In this document: in pieces, positions 1 through 11,977 of the stretch
Layout of the letters: the number at the start of each line of letters is the position of its first letter
Position numbering within the stretch: the first letter of the stretch is position 1
NCBI GenBank assembly: GCA_947034885.2
Contig: OX344756.2
Coordinates: 14,194,098 to 14,258,097 of the forward strand
DNA length: 64,000 nucleotides
Direction: 5' to 3'
Source: Thuidium tamariscinum
Taxonomy: Eukaryota; Streptophyta; Bryopsida; Hypnales; Thuidiaceae
Program-made: the position numbers and the translations under genes
Notes under the pieces: generated by a model
What the model saw: the letters and a program-made list of their open reading frames with translations, nothing else
What the model was told of the DNA's origin: nothing
Database searches by the model: none

Positions 1-274
1 GATGGATATATTTCCAACTAAGGCTTGAATGTTTTTTTTTTCCTTTTCAAAGTTGGGACTAAAAGTTCATGGCACATGTTCCAAAGTAGTGTGTAATAAA
101 GTAGGAAGGAGTGAGTAAAAAAATAGTTTTTTTTGTGATTGAAATTAGAAGAGTCCTCTAATTGGCATTTGGCAATGGCCCCGCTGCACTTTTTGCCTTT
201 CAAAATTCATAGTAATTTCAATTCATGTGATAAAATTACCAAAGTTTTTGTAATCCTCATCATTTCTTTCCTCA
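1..274. other. AT-rich intergenic DNA
   Basis: No gene or repeat boundary is seen here. Both short ORFs lack any recognisable motif. Confidence 0.5.
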
Positions 275-1057
275 AGTATGCAACTCCTACATTATATGGC
301 CTTAATTATAATCACTTTTAATGCATTTTAATCTATTCTCAAAGTATGACAAATTTTGTTAAAATGGCGGTATTCCTTATGCCATTTTTCAAACCGCATA
401 GTTTGAACTGAAAACCGACATCTAGGAAATGGTATAGATTTTAAACATCTAGGAATTATGTAGATCTTCAAAATCTATAATACATTTAGATTTCAGACCG
501 CGCGATTTGAAACATCTTGGACATGTGTAGATTTCAAAAATCTATGACAATTTTAGATTTCAGACTGCACGGTCTAAAGTGTCACACTAATGGAATACCG
601 CCATTTTAACAAAATTTGCTATAAATATATAATTTGCTTTAATGTAGGAAATTCTTGTAGTCCTTTTAACAAGGAATCCAAAAATATAATTATGTATATG
701 AAATGGATATTCTTTGAGGACAATAATAGCATTAAAAAACTAATTATATGAGTTTTTTTAATACATGTATTATAGACCAAGCTACCTAACTTTGGAGGAT
801 TTTTAATAAAAATTTACTTTTAATTGGAGTGAACTTCTTCTATGGATTTTTAAAAACTATGTATAGGTGTTTCAATTCTTCATATATATTGTGAGTTTTT
901 TTTTAAAATGTATCCAATTCAACATTTTTTAATTTTCATTTAATTTGGCCTTTTCCTAAATTTTTGATCTTTAAATTTCATGTAATTTTAACAAAAGCCA
1001 TCTTCTCTGCCATTTAATACTGATGACCCCTGCATATAATATAAGAGTTGCATACCC
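275..1057 (+). repeat. Dispersed repeat R, copy 1
   Basis: This segment is homologous along its length to 26730-28520 and 38180-38838. Shared blocks include TTTTAATGCATTTTAATC, CAAGGAATCCAAAAAT and TTTTAACAAAAGCCATC. The ends are inverted versions of GGGTRYRCAACTC (degenerate at the left here, AGAGTTGCATACCC at the right), so it is probably an old non-autonomous DNA transposon of about 500-600 bp. It carries a 269-bp MITE (350-618) that the other two copies lack at this site. No coding capacity is seen. Confidence 0.7.
350..618. mobile_element. MITE family X, copy 1
   Basis: Terminal inverted repeats of about 27 bp read CAAATTTTGTTAAAATGGCG and onward, with the mirror image at 592-618. The interior contains repeated AGATTTCAGACYG-like blocks. 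Repeat R copies 2 and 3 run straight through this position, so they act as related empty sites and show that the segment was inserted. The target duplication is too eroded to define, and the superfamily is not assigned. Other copies are at 38460-38629 and 45118-45364. Confidence 0.7.
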
Positions 1058-1216
1058 AGGTTTCTATCTTTGCACCTCTAAAAATATTTGCTTTGCTACA
1101 CTGGATCATGTCTAGAATACCTTAAATGATTAATTAGTATAGGTGGTTCTACCTTATTTGAAGTGTTGAAAAGTACACACAACAGGGTTTTAAGGTAGAA
1201 GGCTCTTAAATGGAGT

Positions 1217-2258
1217 GGGTTCTAAAATGGTGCCCTATCTTAACCCCTAAAGGCCCATGGCCATTTTTTAGCCAAAAACCACTCAAAACTGTCATTTTTG
1301 CTCCATTCATCCATGAAAACAAAAAAAAGTAAAATTTTAGAATCTAACCGTAGGATCTTGTACTTTACTTATCTAAGATCATGTGGTGAAAATTTCATGA
1401 AGTTTGACTGCATAGATTAGAAGATATGAGTATTCAAAGTTGGAAAACAAGGTTTTTTTAAACTTTGATATGCAACTTCATATGACTTTGTCTTCCATTT
1501 GTGGAAGTATTTTGCACTACAGACCTTGAATTTAAATTTTTTTCTATTGAAGGATTGAGTTGAGACCTTAGGAAAAAAAATCCAAAAAAAGAAGATTTTT
1601 TTTTCATTCTTTAAAAAATTGTTAAATAGATGAAGGTCCAAGATTGAAAGAAAATTTAAATTGCAAGTATCTTATAGATGGGATTGAAACACAATAATCT
1701 CAATGGTGAGATTGTTTTCACAAACAAAACCAACCTTGTCCAACAATTTTTTTGGAAAAATAGTGAAAATTGCATTCACAAATGAATCCTATAAGTTATT
1801 TTTTCAAGAAGATGCTTAGATTGCCCGAAAAATAAGATTGTTCATAACTTCCACATCACTAATCCAAATGGAATGAATCAAAGCTTCACCCGTAGACAAA
1901 AATAAGATCTGTAGGGAAAAAAAAATTATTTTTTAATTTTGAAGTTTTTGTAGTTTTTTTTTCCTGCCCGGCGACATGGAAATTACGCTTAAAATGGCAT
2001 AACTTTTGCTCCCGGTCACCAATTGAAAAAAAATTATATTTCCACGGAGCTAATCAGTTTTTCTATCTTATGTAAAAATTTCAAGAAAATTCACTAAAAA
2101 TTGAAGTCACAAGTACCTGCCCGAAATCCCAAAGTCCCCCGAGGGGACTCTTGGTCCTTTAGGGGTTAAATGTACAGTATTTGTACATGTTTCTTTTTCA
2201 AAGCCTTCAGCAGTGTACTGACAGTGTACATTTTAGCTAGGGCACCATTTTAGAGCCC
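1217..2258. mobile_element. MITE family Y, copy 1, split by a family T element
   Basis: An outer inverted repeat, TTCTAAAATGGTGCCCTA at the left and TAGGGCACCATTTTAGAG at the right, brackets the family T element at 1240-2169. Removing that element leaves a hairpin-ended segment of roughly 110 bp. A small relative with TCTAAAATGGACCAC ends lies at 61277-61389. The target duplication is not clear. Confidence 0.5.
1240..2169 (+). mobile_element. TTAA-flanked MITE (family T), copy T1
   Basis: The element begins TTAACCCCTAAAGGCCCATG and ends GGTCCTTTAGGGGTTAA, leaving 922 bp between TTAA tetramers. T1 and the nested T8 (21544-23829, opposite strand) form one subfamily: T1's left end, with its CCATGGCCATTTTT block, matches T8's right end, and T1's CGAGGGGAC-type right end matches T8's left end. 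Only fragmentary ORFs are present, so it is non-autonomous. TTAA targets with CCC-initial repeats fit piggyBac-like or Sola3-like transposons. Confidence 0.75.
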
Positions 2259-2259
2259 T

Positions 2260-2577
2260 ATGTCCTTTGAACTTCAAATTTTGATAACTAATTCAAAAAA
2301 GCTCAAAAAAATATGAAACAACTTGGGAAAGATGTCAATTCTACTTGTTTTTCAAGAAAAATTTACTGAAAAATATTTCTAGAAGTTTTACCTCCCTGAA
2401 ATTCTGTTTCAGCCCTTAGATGGTCCATTATAGGACCTCTTACCTTATTTTGGAACAAGAATGGCCTGCAATACATCTGTCCCAAATTAATATTAACATA
2501 TTTTTTTATTGAGAAAAATTTGAAAGAAAAATCCATTTGCACAGATTGAGATAGATACAAGAAGAATTCCTCATCAG
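2260..2577. other. AT-rich intergenic DNA
   Basis: No gene, repeat boundary or regulatory motif is recognised. Confidence 0.4.
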
Positions 2578-2580
2578 TAA

Positions 2581-2994
2581 GAGCATCCCCATGCCAGAGC
2601 CTTCAAACAGGGGCGTCAAATGAGTTTTGACATGGGTTCATGGTTGGTGAAAGTGCTTCATGCCCCATGCCCCATGCCTACACTCTGAATTGACTCACTA
2701 AACACATCTCCCAAGTCAAAAACTACCTTTATCAAGCCAGGTGCAAGGTGTCAGGCCAAGTGTTGGGCCTCCAAGCTCCCAATGGCTGAAAATTCTCTGA
2801 AAATGTGCCAGATTGAAGAAATCAAGATTTAGTGAGCCACGTTGAAGAAACACAACAGTTGAGTGTGATTGTTACTTTGAAGGTTTTGCTGGGTAAATAT
2901 TTGGTTTGGAGTGCCTGGCATGGGGCAGTTTCATAGGACAAACACTCCATATTATCAATTTGCAGCCCTTTGAATAGCAGGCATGGGGATGCTC
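2581..2994. mobile_element. PIF/Harbinger-type MITE, copy 1
   Basis: Terminal inverted repeats GAGCATCCCCATGCC / GGCATGGGGATGCTC are flanked by direct TAA at 2578-2580 and 2995-2997. A TWA duplication with GAGCATC ends is typical of PIF/Harbinger MITEs. The element is 414 bp, less AT-rich than its surroundings, and has no transposase. Related copies are at 5444-5823 and 30226-30618. Confidence 0.8.
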
Positions 2995-3135
2995 TAAGCA
3001 AACCCACCAGGAACTGAAAGAGAAATTTGATTCCAAAGCAAAGAATCCTAAAACGAGTTAATGAGATCAATATGAGTCACAACTCAGGCAAGTTTCAACA
3101 ATACAAGTCTATGGAGATTGCGTTTAAGACTTGCG

Positions 3136-3375
3136 TCCCATAGGTTGGATGGCTGGCGGATTTTGGTAAGTGTCCCTTGCATTGTGCTACAAATATATAA
3201 GTTTACTATGAATCTGACTTGTGCTCTATCGGTCAATGCATGGCTGGGGATTTTGAGGAATCCGACTTGCACTCTTTGTCAACAGATGGTTGGGGAATTT
3301 GAGGAATCCAATTTGCACCCTTAAGCTTTTAATTTGGTCCAATGGATGTCTAGGGATTTTAGTTTACTGTAGTCT
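3136..3375 (+). repeat. Degenerate short tandem repeat, about 50 bp period
   Basis: Four imperfect units carry a GGATGGCTGGGGATTTTGAGG-like core followed by CTTGCACYCTT. They lie near 3140, 3236, 3286 and 3340. The open frames here are side effects of the repeat. Confidence 0.5.
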
Positions 3376-3530
3376 GCACCTTCGACATCAATTTCTGCGA
3401 CAATTTCTTCAACACCTTCCTCATAGTGGATGTTAAGATAGGAACCTCGCCACATGTCATAGGATTACGCCACAAGCTTGAACCCAAGCAGCACATAGAA
3501 GTCATCTATACTTTAAGATAGGTAGTTTGT

Positions 3531-3773
3531 TTTGTTTTATTTGTTTTGTTTGTTTGTCATGTTGAGATCTCCTGATCTCCTCACCTATGGGTCTCTCGGG
3601 AACGTGCTTGGTACCGTCGGAAAGCTCTCGGCGAGGAGGGGTGCACGGGCTTGTTTCATGGCATTCCAACTTATTGTGAAAAAGTTATTGAATTTCAAAG
3701 TTTTGATGAATTAAAAAATTAAGAAATTACTTTTACTTTAGTTCTGACTGTGGCAACAACACAGGCCTACTAG
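3531..3773 (+). mobile_element. Helitron-like 3' end, copy 1
   Basis: The segment ends in a hairpin with stem CTGTG (3748-3752) and CACAG (3760-3764), then CTAG at 3770-3773 followed by T, as expected for the 3' end of a plant Helitron. The upstream block TTGAGATCTCC...GAGGAGGGGTGCACGGGC recurs twice at 22754-23118. The 5' TC end was not located. No Rep/helicase gene is present. Confidence 0.6.
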
Positions 3774-3781
3774 TTAAGTCA

Positions 3782-4514
3782 TTAACCCTTAAGCGACGCC
3801 GGCGCCAATTTTTGGCTTTTGGATGACTTTGCGGAGGCAGCAGAGGACCTAAACAATAAGTTTTTCATCCACTGTTTTTTTAATGACCTTTCACGTTCAG
3901 TTGTAAAGAGTCTCCAATTGAGTTTTTAGTGTAACTACTATTTGTTTTCATGTAGTTGAGAAGTAATGAGAGAAAACGGATGGCAAAATTTGCTATTTTA
4001 GTGTATTTTGAGAAATTGACTGAATCTAAAATTTCTCCTTGAAAATGACATCTTTTGAGTTTGAACCCAACTAATGAAATAAAGGTCTTTTCTTCTAGTT
4101 TCTACTCCAATTGGAATTTTGGAAAAATTTGTAAAATTGAATATTTTATTGCAATTTGAATTTTGGCTGCATTTTTAATGTCCATTGCAACCTATAAATA
4201 GGTATACACGGAAGTTGGGTTTACACCATGATGTTTGTCTCTACAATTTACACACATCGTGAAATTTTCAGATTTTTTGAGATAATTTCCTATTTTCTAT
4301 GATTTCTTCTTCATTTTTTCTTCAAAAAATCTCATAAAAATCAATTTTCATCAAAAATATGAAATTTCTTTGAAGTACAGAAGACATGTACTTCCATCTC
4401 TGAAAAATAAAAAATAAAAATTTCATACTTGATTGGTTCCTGAATGGTATCAAATTGAGCGACCAGCGAGGGGGCTTCCAACCAGTGGTCATAGGCCCGT
4501 CCTTTAAGGGTTAA
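3782..4514 (+). mobile_element. TTAA-flanked MITE (family T), copy T2
   Basis: The element begins TTAACCCTTAAGCGACGCCG and ends CCGTCCTTTAAGGGTTAA, with 725 bp between TTAA tetramers. It belongs to the same subfamily as 10502-11241 and, inverted, 40619-41352. The left end is GC-rich while the interior is AT-rich. No transposase is encoded. Confidence 0.8.
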
Positions 4515-5443
4515 GTTAGAAGAGCTCGTATGCATGCAACACATAAATGCGAAAGTTGATATGAAAATGAAATAATTATATCCATACCTTAAATCGTTGT
4601 TTGTTAATTTTGTATGTTCAACCCCTAAGTGGGTTGATGTCCATTTTGTGGACGATGTACTGAGGAGCTAGACACGCTGGATCTCACAGAGAACAACGAT
4701 TTTTCACTCGTTCTCAAACAGTTCAGAACGGGGAAAGCAGAGGTCCCTCGCCAAATATAGTGGAAACACCCAAAACCGTGCAAATAAGGAATTCAGCGTA
4801 GTTGGAGGCAGTGTTTTCTGAAAATGACATTTTTCTAGTATTAGCGAGTGAAAATCATGAATATTCAAAAAAGAAAAAAGATTTTTCCGATACAGTATGT
4901 AATTTTTACAAATTTTCAAAGTGTTGGCTACCTAGACCTGTGAAACCGTCCAGTAGATGCCCCCAAAACTGAACCCTGCGAAAATGAGCATTCAACTAAC
5001 CAGATTCTTCTATGTGTCATTCAACTGTGTCAGCTAATTGTAATTACACATCTGGCAAACACATTAAGGAAAGTCTACTTACAGAATTGGGTGAATCTAT
5101 GGTCCATCCCAAGGAACATGCACGGGAATGGATGTTTTGCCCTTACGATGTCTCTAATTTTCGAGAAAAAGGGGAAGTGCACAGGTGTGGCACACTAGCG
5201 CTATGCTAAAATTTTAAGTTTCTTAGAAGTGGTGACGTCAGCAATTTTTTTTTCCTGATGCCTTCTGGACTGCACCAAAGTGCCCCTTACACATAGAGTT
5301 GCTGATGTTAGATAATTTTGGGAACTGTAGAACTGCATTTTATTATACGCAGCAATAACTGGGGCACGAAAATGACAGCCAATGGCATGAGTATTTGAAT
5401 ATGCACCAAGGAAGAAACAGAGAATTCTCGTCACTTCGTGTAA
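4515..5443. other. Unassigned intergenic DNA
   Basis: About 930 bp with no recognised gene. Several ORFs of 65-116 codons overlap on both strands but show no known motif and extend into the neighbouring MITE, so they are not called. Confidence 0.4.
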
Positions 5444-5823
5444 GAGCATGGCTCGGGCAAATGGCCCAGCCAGGGACCGCTTGCAAGGAAGCCCGGGCCC
5501 GGCTAAAAAAATTTGCCCCACCCCAATACGGCCAACAAGGCGGGGAAACAAGTTATTTTGGACTTCGAGGTGCCACCTAACGAGATTCCGACATGAGAAA
5601 GTCTTTTTTTAATCCCAAGTGCCTCGAAAGTTGGAAAAAAGGCAAAAAAAAAAAGGCATGACAGGTGCACTTGATGGCTCACCATTTGGCCGAGCCATCA
5701 CCAAATTTGGCTGGGCCCGGCCTTATTTTTTCCTTCACCGTGCATGCCGTGGGGCAATTCTCATGGCCGGGCCTGGCCACTTACCCAGTTTGCGCCTTCT
5801 TTTGCGAAGGCATGGAGATGCTC
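5444..5823. mobile_element. PIF/Harbinger-type MITE, copy 2
   Basis: Ends GAGCATGGCTCGGGC and GGCATGGAGATGCTC are flanked by TAA at 5441-5443 and 5824-5826. The 380-bp interior is GC-rich with GGCCCGG-type blocks. It is a divergent member of the group at 2581-2994 and 30226-30618. Confidence 0.7.
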
Positions 5824-6227
5824 TAAGCTTATGGAAGCAAGCACTTGAACTTTTCAATTTCAAAGCAGAGCCAGCTAAGTTACCTCATCAATGTACACAC
5901 CGGGAAATTAAAGAAGAACCTGGGATGTCCTGTGGACTAAAATGTCCTCACTGACTCGCTGAGTGAGAAGCCTACCTCAACCCAGAAGTTGTGTGCAAGT
6001 TTAGCAATTCTTGTAGGGTTTTTGACATTGAACATTGAAATTAGCTCTAGGTGCATTGAGTAGTCACTTATATGCGGCAAGCCTACAGCCACTAATTCAA
6101 AATATTTGCGGACAATGTGACAACCTACTTCAGCTCAAGAGGACGTCACCAATGCATACACTTTCTTGTAATTCAGGAGTCTAGACAAGGCTGTCAAATT
6201 TCATTGATTTCATGAACTGGTAAATCA
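5824..6227. other. Intergenic DNA
   Basis: Nothing is recognised between the two MITEs. Confidence 0.4.
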
Positions 6228-6230
6228 ACT

Positions 6231-6758
6231 ACACTAATGATGATATTTAGTGTTGGATTACAATTAGTGTTTTTACCACCCTACCAGCCGCAACACTAAA
6301 TCTGAACTGTAGGACAATTAGTGTTGTGTTAAACTTCAATCAGAGTTGTCATATCGGACCAACTGCAAAGTTCAGAGCTCTATAACTTTTGCAAAACAAA
6401 TCTGAATGGGACATGTGATATGTTTTTTGGCATCAACAAAAATTGTAGATGCCAAAAAACATATCATATGTCCGATTCAGATTTGTTTTGCAAAAGTTAC
6501 AGAGCTCTTAACTTTGCAGTAAAAAATTGTCTGATATGAGAACTCTGACTTCAATGCACCGCCTCCACTTTCTCTTCTCTTCCCTTCCCATTAATGTGTT
6601 CTAACACTAAATGTAAACCTTTTCAGATTTCAGATTTACTATGGAATACATTTAGTGTTTGAATTGACATTTAATGTTACTTACTTTCATAGGGTAATTG
6701 GCTTTTAGTGTATGCCTTCGCATTTAGTGTACAAGACACTAAATATCATCATTAGTGT
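6231..6758. mobile_element. CACTA-type MITE with a nested hairpin
   Basis: Inverted termini ACACTAATGATGATATTTAG and its mirror are flanked by ACT at 6228-6230 and 6759-6761. CACTA termini with a 3-bp duplication are the hallmark of the CACTA (En/Spm) group. The ATTTAGTGT motif recurs inside. A long internal palindrome at 6340-6548 folds into a hairpin of about 95 bp per arm. No transposase is present. Confidence 0.75.
6340..6548. repeat. Long inverted repeat (hairpin)
   Basis: The arms 6340-6434 and 6448-6548 mirror each other with few mismatches. They meet at GGCATC / GATGCC around a 13-nt loop (6435-6447). It may be an element nested in the CACTA-type MITE or part of it. A transcript would form a long double-stranded stem. 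Confidence 0.8.
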
Positions 6759-6761
6759 ACT

Positions 6762-7068
6762 TGCACAACACTTGTTGTTGGCGCTCACAATGAAGTCAGT
6801 GTGGTCATTCCTTCAGAGCTAGACAAGCGGACTCGTCAGTACTTGCTCTCATGATCAGAAGATGATCGACTCTGCATGTACATAAGTTTCACAATGCAAT
6901 GGTCCCCCATTTCCGATCACCATCTCATTCTTGCAACTTAGAATATTCAATGTCTGATTAGCTAAAGTGTAGGTGACAACTTACCTTCTATAAGATTCTC
7001 AAGAGTACAAAACATTGTATAGTAGGTGTACATTGAAAGCATACAATGATCACATTGTATATTTATAT
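6762..7068. other. Intergenic DNA
   Basis: No gene or repeat boundary is recognised. Confidence 0.4.
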
Positions 7069-7798
7069 GGGTCATTGCAAGAAACACCGGTCCTATTTCA
7101 CGTCACAATGAGAACCATTTTTTTTGTTGTATACTGTAACTTTTTGGAGATTAAGTTCAATGAACATGAAATTTTTATTGAACATACCTAACTTGAAGGT
7201 TATTAGATCAATTATTTTTCAAAAATTACAAAAAATTAATTTATATTTAAAAATCATTTTTGTTGAGTGTCATAGTTTGTAGTTTACAGAAATCACTACG
7301 TTCTGAGTGCCCAAATTTAATGATTTATAAAAAAAAATTCATAGTCTATATGTAATTATGTATAGGTGTAAAACATATAAATTTTGAATGAAATCTAAAA
7401 ATATGTTATTTTATGTCCTCCACATGAGGGCAAATTTTTTTCTTGTTGCGCACAATTTTTGAACATTGAAGATGTTTCTAAGATTATTCTTTTGGTGAAA
7501 TCTCATCAAAATCAACTCTTTAAAAATGTTCAATTTTTTGTTTCTTTTAAAATTTATTTTACTATTTTTTACAAATTAAAATGTAAAAGTACCAATTTTA
7601 ATGAGATTTTGCACTTTTCTAGTTCTCCTACTTAGAGATTTTTCCTATGCTTTTCCTTTACAGGGTACCTTCTTCTTAAAGGTATATACATGAAACATAT
7701 TTTTTACTATTTAAAAAAATTATTTTTCTAATTTTTCTAATTTTAAAGACCTCCGAAAGGAAAAAAAGAGTTTTGGATGGTGTTTCTTGCAATGACCC
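7069..7798 (+). mobile_element. GGGTSATTGC MITE (family G), copy a
   Basis: This 730-bp element begins GGGTCATTGCAAGAAACACC and ends GGTGTTTCTTGCAATGACCC. It is flanked by ATAT on both sides (7065-7068, 7799-7802), consistent with a 4-bp target duplication. The interior is AT-rich, with the shared blocks GAGATTAAGTYCAATGAAC and GGGTACCTTCTTCTTAAAGG. The latter is the empty-site equivalent of the insertions in copy i. No ORF has transposase motifs. Confidence 0.85.
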
Positions 7799-8807
7799 AT
7801 ATTGAAAGCCTTGCATCAATTTTGTAACTATCCTATGGTTGGAAATAGGTTTGCCTATATATCGAGAATGGGACAAATAGAATCTTGATTTAAAAAACTC
7901 ATGATAATTTTGTTTTTGACATAAACCTTTAAAAATTATGAAATCTATTTGAAATTTCTCTCTCTACGTGGGAATTTTTTTCATAAACATTTTCCATACT
8001 CCCGTCCATACTATAGATAGCCTAAATTGCTTAAGTAATTGGAAATATGAGATCTTTAGAAGTGTACCTCTCCGGCGGTATTATTGGTATAAATTGAAAG
8101 CTCTTTGCAAGGAGTGCATAGGCTTTGTTTTGTGATGTTTCAATTTATGATAGAAAAGATATTGAATATTAAACAAAATCTTACCAAATTATTATTTTTA
8201 GTATTTTTCCAAAATAAATGACATTTCAATTTATTCTTAGCATAAGAATATAGTTTGGAAAAAAATGTTTATAATCTCTATATACAAGAGCTTTTACAAA
8301 GATGTCAAGTGCAAATCTTTTTTTTTCTAGTTTTCTAAGAAGAGTCTCAAATTCATTAGCTCTTGAAGAAAAAGTTGCATTGAAAATTAATTGAAGAAAA
8401 TTGTAGAGTAGATTTTCAAAAACTATAAATTAATTTTGGCTTAAAATGATATATCCATTAATTCTTGAATGACCGCTTAGATTCCCCTTACAAGACTATT
8501 GAGGGTTTAGGTAGGTAGCTATGATCTTGATTTTTTGCATAATATTGTAAATTTTTTTTTGTAGATAGAAAAATATATTAATTTTAGAAGAATATAATGT
8601 TTACTTTAATTAGTTCTTGTGAGCAAAAGTTTTCTATCCAAAACTTAAAGTAAAGGTTCATGGGCACCCCCTACCAAAAAAATGGAAAAACTCTAAATTT
8701 TAATTAACAAAAAAATTCATAGAATTTTTTTTCTTGATAGAAAGACTTGATTTATTCTACCATTATTTTGTATTAGTGATGAGAAAATTATAGACAATCA
8801 TGTTTTG
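7799..8807. other. AT-rich intergenic DNA with a decayed Helitron-like stretch
   Basis: At about 8055-8165 there is a weak match to the body of the Helitron-like repeat at 3531-3773 (GGAGTGCATAGGCTTTG followed by AAAGATATTGAAT). Nothing else is recognised in this kilobase. Confidence 0.35.
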
Positions 8808-9547
8808 GGGGCAATGTAGAAAATTATGGCACTTGCTAATTTTGTTGCATTTGGCTGATTTTTTCAAGAGTACTTTAAAATTAGAAAATTAATTTTCTTA
8901 AAATTTAAAAAATATGACTTATATATACACCTTTAAGGTAAAGTTACCCATGGAAGGAAGTGCACAGAAAAATTGTTTAAGTAGGAGAATTAGAAAAGTG
9001 CCAAGTCCCAAGCTAGGATCCCCAAAAAATACATACCTTGATGTTTTAATTAGGGAAAAATAGAAAAATTATGTAAATTCACAAAAATCAAAACCAATCA
9101 TTTGCAACAACTTTATAGAGATGGTCATTCATAAAGAAATCACTAAAATAATACTTTATAGGTTTCAAAATGCAAGTAGAAGGTGCTTACTTTGTGGACT
9201 TCTACACAACACAAAAATAACTTTTTCCAAAATTCCTCACGTGGAGAGTTTTAAGTCTACTAGAAGACCATCTCATCCAAATTTCATCTCAAAATCATTA
9301 AAAAAAGGTACTCCTTAGTGACTAAAACCCCCTAAACTACCAAGTGTGACATTCAATTGGGGTCTATTTTTGGATAGTAAACTATTTTTGAAAATTATGA
9401 AAAAATTAGGGAAGGTGTATAATAGTTATGAGTACCTTTTCTATAAATCTTGAGTCATTTGGAGCCAAAATTTAGAAGTTATGACAAAAAACAATTCAGC
9501 ACACTAGGTTTGACAAAAAATAGGACAAATATTTCTTGCAATTGCCC
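8808..9547 (-). mobile_element. Family G MITE, copy h (degenerate left end)
   Basis: The right end reads ATTTCTTGCAATTGCCC. The left end is decayed (GGGCAATGTAGAAAATTATG), but the interior aligns with copy c at 41922-42654. No clean target duplication remains, consistent with an older insertion. Confidence 0.65.
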
Positions 9548-10501
9548 ACAATCATTATCTTTCAAAATAACTTAGAGGATTCATTTCAAAAGCAATTTTT
9601 CAGAATTTTTCTTAAAAAATTAATCTCACATGGTGTAATTTTTTTAATAGATTAATATTTCAAATGCAATTATTGTGTTTGAATTTCATCCTAGAACTAT
9701 TACAATTTTTTTTTCTATCTCAAATCTACTTCTACATAATAATTTTTTTGTGAATTAAAATTAAGTTAATTGTCTTTGGAGTTTTTCCCCTATATTCTCA
9801 ATTCAATTCTTCAATACAATTTCTTTAAAATTCAAAATCAATAGTTGAATTTTTTAAATTTAAATAGATTCAAAAGTCAAAAAATCTAGTCACCAAAGGT
9901 GTAATGAAACTTGTTTCCTTCACTTTCAATGCAAATTTTGTGCAACCTATGTGCTCAATATTTTCTTGAATTTTCTACCACACATTCTTATATTTGTCTA
10001 GTCTACATTCCTATAGTTAGATATGCCAAAGAAAACCAAATTTTTAATAGCTTTGCACCTTGCAATAGAAATGAAAATCTTGAGTGTTTTTAACATAAAA
10101 AAGTCCATGTATTTCTAGTAAAATTTTGCTGAAAATTGCCTCAAAGGTCATTACTTAAAATCTTATGTTTAGGACTATACTTAAGAACTCACTTAAAACA
10201 CCCCTTTCTCTTGTAGTGCTTTTAAGGCATTTGAACCAATATATTGGCCCTTTAAATATACCTTTCTTTTTTTACTACTTTATAATTTGAATTTGAAATT
10301 TATATCATAGAAGTGCATTAAAAAATACTTGAATTAGTACAAGAAATCTCAAATTAAGACATTGAAAAATGAAAATAAACCACTTCACAAGTGTAATAAA
10401 AAAACACAAATTTTAGGGGTGTTGGCAATCTTTGCTTGCCAAAGCAAAATTTGGAGTGCAATTGCATCCAATGGGATTTTTTTAGTTCTTGCAAAAAGAG
10501 C
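9548..10501. other. AT-rich intergenic DNA
   Basis: About 950 bp of AT-rich sequence with no gene or clear repeat boundary. Confidence 0.4.
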
Positions 10502-11241
10502 TTAACCCCTAAGCGACTCCAGCGCCATTCCATGGCGTTTGGATGACTGCAAGGGGACAGAAGAGGAGCTAAACAATAGTTTTTTCATTCGTATTTTTTT
10601 TAATGCCCTTGCATGTTGAGTTACGAAGAGTGTCCAAATGAGTTTTTAGTTTGGCTGATGTTTGATTTCATGTGGTTGAGAAGTAATTACCAAAAACGGA
10701 TGGCAGAATTTGTTGTTTTAGTGTATTTTGAGAAATTGAGTAAATTTGAAATTTCTCCTTGAAAATGACATTTTCTGAATTTGAGCCCAACTAACAAAAT
10801 GAAGGTCCTCACTTCTAGTTTCTACTCCAATTGGAATTTTGGAAAAATTTGTAAAATTGAATGTTTTATTGCAATTTGAATTTTGGCTGCATTTTTAATG
10901 TCCACTACAGCCTAGAAATAGGTGTACATGGAAGTTGAGTTTACACCATAATGTTTGTCACTATAATGTACACACATGGTGAAATTTTCAGATTTTTTGA
11001 GATTATTTTCTATTTTCTATTTTCTATTAGTTTTTTCACTTTTTCTTCAAAAACTGTCATGAAAATCAATTTTCCTCAAAAAAATCTAAAATTTCTGTGG
11101 AATATAGAAGAGATGTACTTTCATCTCTGAAAAATAAAAATAAAATTTTTCATACATGACTGGTTCTAAAACGGTAACAAATTGAGTGACAGGGGAGGAG
11201 TCTTCAAACCAATGGTCATAGGCCCATCGTTTAGGGGTTAA
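10502..11241 (+). mobile_element. TTAA-flanked MITE (family T), copy T3
   Basis: The element begins TTAACCCCTAAGCGACTCCA and ends CATCGTTTAGGGGTTAA, with 732 bp between TTAA tetramers. It is colinear with T2 at 3782-4514 (for example TTTGGATGACT near the left end and CATAGGCCC near the right). Confidence 0.8.
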
Positions 11242-11977
11242 GGTCCCAAACTCCCAATGTCATGTCAAGGTTTAAAAAACATTTGTTCAGCTTTTACTCT
11301 GTCCAAATTTATGGTCTGAGATTTTGTGTGCATGTTGGGACAAGCATTTCATCCTTTATTGGTTAACTTTTATATTGGAGAATTGAGTTCAAAAATTGGT
11401 TTTCAATCTTTTGGGATTATTAAGTAGAAGACAAATTATATAAGTTGGAGGGAAAATTATATTGTAAGTAGTTCTAAAGAGAAATGAAATGTGCCAAACC
11501 TAATGTGAGATAGTTGTACTAAGTTTCCCTCATTGCCAGGGTTTTCTTTTGGACTTTTTGGTGTTATATTATACGGAAAAAAAATAATTTGGTTAGAAAT
11601 GGCAATAAATTGTAAAGTTTTTGCCAAGTAACTTCAAATTTTTAAAAATCTTGGATGAAATCACCAGATGGTGAATGAAAATAAAATAATAGACATTGGA
11701 TATGTACTACTGTGACATTTTCTATTCAATGTGTCAATCAATGTTGAAATTCAATACTTTTACTTTGGCTCTTCATGAAAAATGAAAAAAAAAAGCCTCG
11801 CTCATTGCTTCATTTATTGAAATGACCTTGTGCAAGGTTTATATTTTTTTAAGAAATAATCTAGTTACACAAGGTGCAAAAACATTTGTATTTTTTTGCA
11901 TATATTGTAGGACATTTGTGTTTGAAAATTGATTTTGACATTTATGAATGACATTTTTTTGCTTCCAAATCAACTAA
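11242..11977. other. AT-rich intergenic DNA
   Basis: No gene or repeat boundary is recognised. Confidence 0.4.

Noticed and set aside
5201..5954. ORFs of 111 and 116 codons near the second PIF-type MITE
   Set aside because: They cross the MITE boundary, overlap on opposite strands and have no motifs.
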